Shown piece after piece: positions 42,501-47,175 of a stretch of DNA of 47,175 bases. The notes beneath the pieces were generated by a model, which saw nothing but the letters and a program-made list of their open reading frames with translations, did no database searches and was not told the DNA's origin. The DNA lies in IMG/VR virus record IMGVR_UViG_3300025122_005921, positions 1 to 47,175 of that record. One strand, written 5' to 3'. Positions within the stretch are counted from its first letter, which is position 1; each line of letters begins with the position of its first letter. The stretch is from a virus. The position numbers and the translations under genes were made by a program.

Positions 42501-43113
42501 ATCATCTAAGTCTGTTATAAAGCCAGAAACATTCTATTATAGTATATTTTCACCTAGCTTTGATGTCGCTCAAACTGATAATAAGGTTAGGATAAGAAGC
42601 TACCAAGATCCCAAATATTTTAAAGATAGAGATTATGCATCAACAGCTCCAGTATATGAGGTTCCTAGAAGCGAAGAACCAGATGATGATACAAGATTCA
42701 CAGTAGAGTATTCGTCTGTTAGAGCTTTAAATGAAGATATAATGAGGCTTTTTGGCGATTTAAATTTCTTTGATGATGCTCTAGGTCGACCCAATCTTTT
42801 ATTTGATGAATTCTATCCGGATCTTGATCAATTGAGAAAAATATATTTTAAGAGATTGACAGGAAAACTAGACATTCAAGTTTTCTTCAGTATGTTTAAA
42901 TGGTTTGATACAGCATTAGGATCGCTTATAGAGCAGCTTGTTCCCAAAAAAGCTAAATTTCTTGGAGTTAATTTTGTTGTTGAGTCGCATGTTTTAGAGA
43001 GAAATAGATTTAGATATCTATTTGATGAGATTTACTTATTGGCGCTTGAGAGAAATACTGATAGAGGGAATTTATTTCTCTCTCAGGTTGTTGGAACAAT
43101 GAAGAAATATTAA
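39502..43113 (+). CDS. gp7/gpI-like baseplate wedge protein with two LamG-like domains
   Basis: This 1203-residue protein has a LamG/concanavalin-like domain at ~170-345, with KGKFNHVCATFDRRSG and GALDDFRFFHDIRTL. A tail protein I-like region follows at ~480-620: FLLVWAKFFDEMKLFIDYF, PDKFLPFIASYYGF and LSKGTVYSIKSLIRAAG. A second LamG-like part is at ~705-930 and ends DVSQMRFWSKALDLNEW. The C-terminal ~110 residues form a separate helical part. P2 gpI and T4 gp7 occupy this place after gpJ/gp6, so I read it as the wedge protein with inserted lectin-like modules. The gene begins directly on the previous stop. Confidence 0.7.
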   Translation: MARDIQRHKRPKLFSPAVTRQEQKLAVSDPVSLSRLSDTNVLSTSSFRYDQPGTGLKSTQELPVEWSKFEKHTFFNSAQSKLNIAFDRVVNHYPFQGTEKQVEAFEDSLTGYEKYILDIFPKNNGYLFFSGTSKSENPEGGFSEKLGTYISVIDSAGSQFPLFSKNITGNAVINPGTKSVSLEMQLFIPSKLNDNQIVCQKRVENNHAITLAVSESQSSRNCKLIFSVNSGSAMLFTSASIEKGKFNHVCATFDRRSGVNGLKLYLSESLVSSSSSTYEMGSLSTNNTRFIIGSGSSFSVTKGKLPATDTGDIDVFTPVQTLSGALDDFRFFHDIRTLDQQKQYGNRSIYASKDLKLYFKFNEPTGSFNVDNVVLDSSGNSLHTRISNFKYSLRNTGSVSGPMTAEDINRCPILFPSYKSVKSLNVHLLASASNYDNNNPNLVTKLIPIHYLLEGEWEQGLSSLHGQMNDAYTGASIPGSGKIGSAQYLTAFLLVWAKFFDEMKLFIDYFSNVTSIDYDSVNSAPDKFLPFIASYYGFTLPSIFSNTNPLQFIRGENIKDSYSRSVHSLSYVQNQIWRRILINLNEIVLSKGTVYSIKSLIRAAGIDPDGILTVREYGGPTKRTLNNSRQSRTEVASILSFSGSLANMPKGTLSPQGFSNNYPHIISPFLSSSRIEVGYPKIAGSFVKKKEYYPHGISNNKSDGLHTSGSWTYEGIYKFKSLRTGSYGTFQSGARIHVSGSGAPSSTHSVLANLVIYSGSQNSITSSGSELRLYVRPSISTTNEPVLKLALTGVHIFDGNLWNVSFGRQRSDEPITNSTGSYFEGTVGVVSSSYFLRCARSSFGEIKEIFNTSKYFKETSDGNSSNDMFQSINSTYNTSGAFTVIGSQSLNSTPQYFLNDSSLSNIHREVNFEGDVSQMRFWSKALDLNEWSEHVRSFKSLGVKDPLVNFNFETYQTGSFQKIRFDVSTDQKNTDTDANGNIILSDFSQNNLNITGSGFESSKSVIKPETFYYSIFSPSFDVAQTDNKVRIRSYQDPKYFKDRDYASTAPVYEVPRSEEPDDDTRFTVEYSSVRALNEDIMRLFGDLNFFDDALGRPNLLFDEFYPDLDQLRKIYFKRLTGKLDIQVFFSMFKWFDTALGSLIEQLVPKKAKFLGVNFVVESHVLERNRFRYLFDEIYLLALERNTDRGNLFLSQVVGTMKKY

Positions 43114-43128
43114 GATAAGGATGAAAAT

Positions 43129-44019
43129 ATGTCAATAGCACCATTCAAAGATGTTCCTAGAGTTGATGTTGGTCAAAGTGTGACTGTTACGCCCGTTACA
43201 GGCGGAATGGACACTTCTGCAACTGCACACTTAAGACAGGGTGTGAGTGTTAGAAATATGTCTGACTATGGTCAGACAATGTATCCAATTTTATCCAATA
43301 AAGGCCCACAGCCAAATGGAACATTTGATCACACAATGGATAATACTACTTCATTTGGAACAGTAAGACTTTTTAATATAGTTGCAGAGGCAGGATATTT
43401 TAATGGAAGATTTCAACCTTTTGATGACATCGTAGGTAGTTTTAATCCCGTTCAGTTTATTAAAGATCCAGGAACACAGCAGTATCCAGTTGTCTGGTGG
43501 GGGGATACATTTTTAGATCCTGGTATGTTTAACGGAATAATTGAGCCACTTGCAATAAGACACAAGATGAGCAATGTTAGCAATGATGGGCCGTTTCCAG
43601 CTCATGATATCAGGGCATCAATTAGTCCTGAATCAGGGCCAATGATAACAGGTAGATGCACTTTTATAAAGCAAAAAGAGTGCTTCGAACCACAAGACGC
43701 TATTTCACCGTTTGAGGATTCACAGGATACATTTTATAGACCAGCAGGTGTAGATGGAAGACCAGTAACGCTACTTGGCTATGATGATCCTGAGGAAAGG
43801 ACCATCAGGCCCTTTGATGAGTCAACTGCAGATGTAAATCCTACTGAATTTTCAACTTTAGATGATTCGTTTAATGATTTGGGTCCATATGGAAAATATT
43901 GTAGATCGTCTGAATCAGGATTTGTATATCGTCTTGGAGATTATAATGTACAGGCTGGAACAGGAAATAGAAGGGTCAATGGAACTGATTCTCTGGCTTT
44001 TGGAGGGCTAATTAAGTAA
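43129..44019 (+). CDS. Virion-associated protein of unknown function
   Basis: This 296-residue protein is rich in Asp, Pro, Gly and Phe, and lacks membrane segments. It begins MSIAPFKDVPRVDVGQSV and contains several FNPVQF, YFNGRFQPFDD and IRPFDE-like segments, which suggest short repeated structural elements. It ends DSLAFGGLIK. An AAGG ribosome site precedes the ATG. It lies between two LamG-bearing baseplate genes and its stop overlaps the next ATG (TAATG), so it is probably part of the same tail assembly. No family recognised. Confidence 0.6.
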   Translation: MSIAPFKDVPRVDVGQSVTVTPVTGGMDTSATAHLRQGVSVRNMSDYGQTMYPILSNKGPQPNGTFDHTMDNTTSFGTVRLFNIVAEAGYFNGRFQPFDDIVGSFNPVQFIKDPGTQQYPVVWWGDTFLDPGMFNGIIEPLAIRHKMSNVSNDGPFPAHDIRASISPESGPMITGRCTFIKQKECFEPQDAISPFEDSQDTFYRPAGVDGRPVTLLGYDDPEERTIRPFDESTADVNPTEFSTLDDSFNDLGPYGKYCRSSESGFVYRLGDYNVQAGTGNRRVNGTDSLAFGGLIK

Positions 44020-47000
44020 TGGCTAGAAGAAGAAGATCTCAGTTTTTTAATCCGTCTAATAACTCAGTTTCATATGAGGGTCCTACAAATGTTCTCCAGT
44101 CTGTTGCTACTCCTGGAAATATAACTCTCGGAGAGAAGAGATACACAGCGAGTGACTCACTTATTGGATTCTGGAGATTTGACACAGACGTCTCTAAGAA
44201 GGGAGACAGCATTGATCTTTCTAATAGCAGAAATGATGCAACTTATGCGCTAGATGCAGATAGACCTGTGTTCATGGGCATAACACCATCTTATCATGTT
44301 CAGAGTGCAGCTAATATGTGGAATGGCTCTGACACAATGGCTCTTGCTGGATCATCTGAGTTTTGGAATAAACAGGTAGGGCCCGGTGATAAATCAGGAT
44401 TGGGTGTGGCTGATCCTAACTGTTTCACATTTGCTGCATGGATAAGATACTCAGGCTCAGGTGAAGGGACATATCCACGAATATTCGAGATTGGAAATCA
44501 TGATTTATTTGTAAATTTTGATAATAACAATTATCTTACTTTTACTAGAAGCTTTTCTGCACAGGCGGGAATATGGAGAAACGGGACATCATTTGAGGAT
44601 AATAGGTGGTATCACATCGGGATATCATATGACGCTAGATCAATCTATAACAACCCTATATTTTATATAGACGGTGTGAAGCAGGCGTTGATCTCAGAGA
44701 CACTGACTCCCGATGGCAATGCTATGCCAATAGAAGACTACGGGCTGCAGATCGGAAACAGGTATGCACAAGATAAGACCTGGCATGGCAATATAGCCTC
44801 AATAGGCTTTTGGAATGAGGTCATAGATCAGACAAGCATAGAATCCATGTATGCAGCTAGGTTTGGGTCATATGAGGATATGTCTGGGTACATCAGCCTT
44901 CCAGCTAGAGTAAGGCTTAGAGAGTGGGATAATATGACAGGATCTTATCCCACAGTTCTTAGGACTACGGGAATAAAGAAGCCTCCATTTAAGAATTACT
45001 TTGATGACGAGAGAGCGATAGTATATAAGGATACACTCAATGCTGTATATCCATTTCTTCTTAATGTTAGTGATTTTGTAAAGTATGGCAGCAACTGGCA
45101 AGCAAGACCGTCAGGTATCGTTGCAACAATCGGAGCCGACTCCAGTGTTGGACAATCAGACGGTATCAATACGACTGGAAGTGTAAGACCGTTTGTTTCT
45201 GACCAGTGGCTCAAGCCATCTGTATATCAGGAGGGTGAAATCACTCCTTTTGATGAGAGCAGGGTGTATCTTGATTATTCATCTCAGTTCTACTTGACAG
45301 GTACAGCAAATAATGTCACACCTGGTTTTTCATCTGGTCTTGGAAGCAAGCTTAACATTAAGATTTCTCTAAACACAACAGATGAAAAGAAGATGACCAG
45401 GTGGTGTACGAATGGATATTCCCCCGATGAAATCACTAGCTTTGGAGGAGTTGACCGTAACTCTGGATTTTACTATTTTAATTTTGGTGACCAGAGATGG
45501 GAGGATATAGGGCTTGTTGATCCTGTAACAAAGCTAGAATACGGGACAACATTCTTTTATGTGGGCACGGGAGCTTCTTCTGCGGAATTTCCTGCACTTC
45601 CTGACCACACAGTTAGAGCACACAGTGGGTATTACGCTGATGACACCGGGCACGATGCAGAAAGGTGGCAACCCTTAAAGTCCTATCAGTTCCGTATGTC
45701 ACCGCATACTGGGCATAGAGCATCAGTGTTTTCACAGCTAAAAGATGATTTTGGATATGGTTCTATAGGAGCGGCAACAATGGCTGGAGCAGCTCCATAT
45801 GCTCCCAACTATCATGCCACCGGCAGTCAGGTCATAAAGATGTCAGACTATATATCTCACCCAATTGCTTTGGAGAAGGCAGTCCTTAGGATACCCGTTA
45901 GAGCTCAGATGAGATTTGGCAATGCTCACAGAGATATATCAGGAGATGAAGACGCAGCTGTAAAGCTCGGCGGCGGCGCTCTAGACGGAGCGAAGCCGTA
46001 TGGATCAACAAGAGACTTTGATAACTATACGTTCTTTGTCTATAGACAGGCAAGACCCGGAGCTTACACTAGAGACAGTATACATGATGTTTCTGGAAGC
46101 AAAAGATATCTCGTAATGAGCGGTTGTGCGACATTTTATAATGCAGATGCATTTAATTCTAATATCATAACTACTCTTTCAAGTAGCGCTCTTCCTCATA
46201 ACCCAAACTTTGCTCATAACTTTTCTATAAACCCTAGTGCATCTTTTTCACCCGGATTAGTCGGAAACTATACTGGATCATTAGTCATAGAGATGACGCC
46301 TGCTGTTCCCGCTGGGGGGAAATGGGGCTCCACAAGATTTGCTTTAAGAAGCCCTTCCGCCGTTGGAGACTACGGAGAAAATATAACCAAGACTCCGACA
46401 ATATCTGTGCAAGATTTTTGGGCAGGTGGAACAACATCTCCAAATCTTTTTCTATCTGGAGTGGTCCCAGTAATAGGAGCACCTGATACTAATGAGTATT
46501 CTGTTGGAATGGGAAATCTTTTAACCGGATATTTTCATCGTTATGATCCTGCACTGCCCAGTGGTCCTGCTGTAAACACTGCCCTTATAGCTGGGACCTC
46601 TCTAGATATACCGATGCCAGAAGGAACGAGGCCATTAGTGGGATTTCCCGGTAGAAGCCAATTTGTAAATTTTAAGCAGGATGTAATTACAAAGGGATGG
46701 GTGGAGGACCCCACCGGCTCTCCCAGCGTCGGACCCATCGCTCCCACATTTACAACAAATGCAACAAGTCATTTGTCTCCCTATATTTTGCTTCCTGAGG
46801 ATGAGCTAGTGATAGGCGTTGATGTAGGAGTTTCAACAACTGTTACAAGCGGAACATATAGTGGTGGCGCCGCAGAAGACTTCTACGGTAAAGACGATCC
46901 TGAGCTATTAGGTCAAACAAGGTTTTCTGCACAGAATATCATATCTGGTTCACATATGATAATTGAGTCAGGTGAATCATCTCTTACTTTGTTTGGATCT

Positions 47001-47175
47001 CTTGTTAGGCTAGGTGTGGAGAAGTTGCCTGAGAGCGGTCAACCCTTGACATCAGATGCTATTCACGAGGCGATTCACTATGATAATCCAGTTGTTGATC
47101 AATTTGAGATAAACGCTAGATCTGACTACCTTAGCACATATATAGATGAGTTAATAACAGGAAGCATAAAGGTAA
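44019..47175 (+). CDS. Large LamG-domain virion protein (3' end outside window)
   Basis: The frame starts at ATG 44019 (MARRRRSQFFNPSNNSVSY) and is open to the last base, at least 1052 codons, so it continues to the right. Residues ~47-265 form a LamG/concanavalin-like domain: LIGFWRFDTD, FTFAAWIRYSGSG, NRWYHIGISYD, and IASIGFWNEVIDQ. The rest is a long beta-rich sequence rich in Gly, Ser, Thr, Pro and aromatic residues, typical of phage surface or fibre proteins. The stop-start overlap with the upstream gene shows coupling. It may bind host or phage glycans; no enzyme motif is seen. Confidence 0.75.
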   Translation, partial: MARRRRSQFFNPSNNSVSYEGPTNVLQSVATPGNITLGEKRYTASDSLIGFWRFDTDVSKKGDSIDLSNSRNDATYALDADRPVFMGITPSYHVQSAANMWNGSDTMALAGSSEFWNKQVGPGDKSGLGVADPNCFTFAAWIRYSGSGEGTYPRIFEIGNHDLFVNFDNNNYLTFTRSFSAQAGIWRNGTSFEDNRWYHIGISYDARSIYNNPIFYIDGVKQALISETLTPDGNAMPIEDYGLQIGNRYAQDKTWHGNIASIGFWNEVIDQTSIESMYAARFGSYEDMSGYISLPARVRLREWDNMTGSYPTVLRTTGIKKPPFKNYFDDERAIVYKDTLNAVYPFLLNVSDFVKYGSNWQARPSGIVATIGADSSVGQSDGINTTGSVRPFVSDQWLKPSVYQEGEITPFDESRVYLDYSSQFYLTGTANNVTPGFSSGLGSKLNIKISLNTTDEKKMTRWCTNGYSPDEITSFGGVDRNSGFYYFNFGDQRWEDIGLVDPVTKLEYGTTFFYVGTGASSAEFPALPDHTVRAHSGYYADDTGHDAERWQPLKSYQFRMSPHTGHRASVFSQLKDDFGYGSIGAATMAGAAPYAPNYHATGSQVIKMSDYISHPIALEKAVLRIPVRAQMRFGNAHRDISGDEDAAVKLGGGALDGAKPYGSTRDFDNYTFFVYRQARPGAYTRDSIHDVSGSKRYLVMSGCATFYNADAFNSNIITTLSSSALPHNPNFAHNFSINPSASFSPGLVGNYTGSLVIEMTPAVPAGGKWGSTRFALRSPSAVGDYGENITKTPTISVQDFWAGGTTSPNLFLSGVVPVIGAPDTNEYSVGMGNLLTGYFHRYDPALPSGPAVNTALIAGTSLDIPMPEGTRPLVGFPGRSQFVNFKQDVITKGWVEDPTGSPSVGPIAPTFTTNATSHLSPYILLPEDELVIGVDVGVSTTVTSGTYSGGAAEDFYGKDDPELLGQTRFSAQNIISGSHMIIESGESSLTLFGSLVRLGVEKLPESGQPLTSDAIHEAIHYDNPVVDQFEINARSDYLSTYIDELITGSIKV

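Noticed and set aside
1-47175. CRISPR arrays, tRNA genes, transposases and integrases
   Set aside because: I looked for regular repeats, cloverleaf-like segments in gaps and known transposase or integrase motifs, and saw none; the gaps are too short for most of them.

Overview
The window is AT-rich, almost fully coding, and packed with overlapping or nearly abutting genes. It reads as part of the genome of a large T4-like tailed phage with a contractile tail. The marker genes are a gp55-like late sigma factor (32517-33254), a gp5-like baseplate spike (33625-35331), a gp25/W-like wedge protein (35604-36086), a gp6/J-like wedge protein (36094-37929) and a gp7/gpI-like wedge protein (39502-43113). 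Two genes encode B12-type radical SAM enzymes and three late genes carry lectin-like folds. The composition, the AGA-rich arginine usage and the gene mix suggest an aquatic, probably marine, phage. The host cannot be named from the sequence. I see no tRNA, integrase, IS element or CRISPR array, and no gene-free stretch longer than about 100 bases.

Region A (1-10.7 kb) holds a glycosyltransferase cut by the left edge, a sulfotransferase and UDP-galactopyranose mutase. Next comes a two-gene minus-strand island (a glycosyltransferase and a B12-radical SAM enzyme). Plus-strand genes then resume with two paralogous GT-A-like proteins, a truncated gene copy, a methyltransferase, a tiny membrane peptide, a NodU-type carbamoyltransferase and another glycosyltransferase.

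Region B (10.7-22.0 kb) is the most unusual part. In order it encodes PanB, an acetolactate-synthase-like TPP enzyme whose only credible start is an ATT codon, a sugar cupin, a second B12-radical SAM enzyme and a small ferredoxin. These are followed by a ColD-like PLP enzyme (His in place of the PLP lysine), two SDRs with disturbed YxxxK motifs, GDP-mannose 4,6-dehydratase, a glycosyltransferase and a GDP-mannose 3,5-epimerase-like SDR. Together they look able to make one or more unusual GDP-sugars, such as a 3,6-dideoxy and possibly carbon-branched hexose.

Region C (22.0-28.8 kb) has an SGNH hydrolase/acyltransferase, glycosyltransferases, RmlA/RmlB/RmlD-like enzymes (with the cupin at 13.6 kb as possible RmlC) and a short UDP-glucose-dehydrogenase-like enzyme. 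I found no flippase, O-antigen polymerase, polyprenyl-phosphate sugar transferase or other multi-pass membrane protein anywhere in the sugar region. The simplest reading is that soluble enzymes build a glycan on a cytoplasmic acceptor, perhaps the phage's own virion proteins, and cap it with sulfate, carbamoyl, methyl or acyl groups.

Region D (28.9-47.2 kb) starts at an extended -10 promoter. It runs through a Cas4/RecB-like nuclease, two more glycosyltransferases, a small membrane protein, the sigma factor, a possible small terminase and the baseplate genes. The baseplate genes include three successive proteins with DNRLRE-like or LamG-like folds; the last, from 44019, runs off the right edge. 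Functions are read from motifs and gene order only; no database search was possible.
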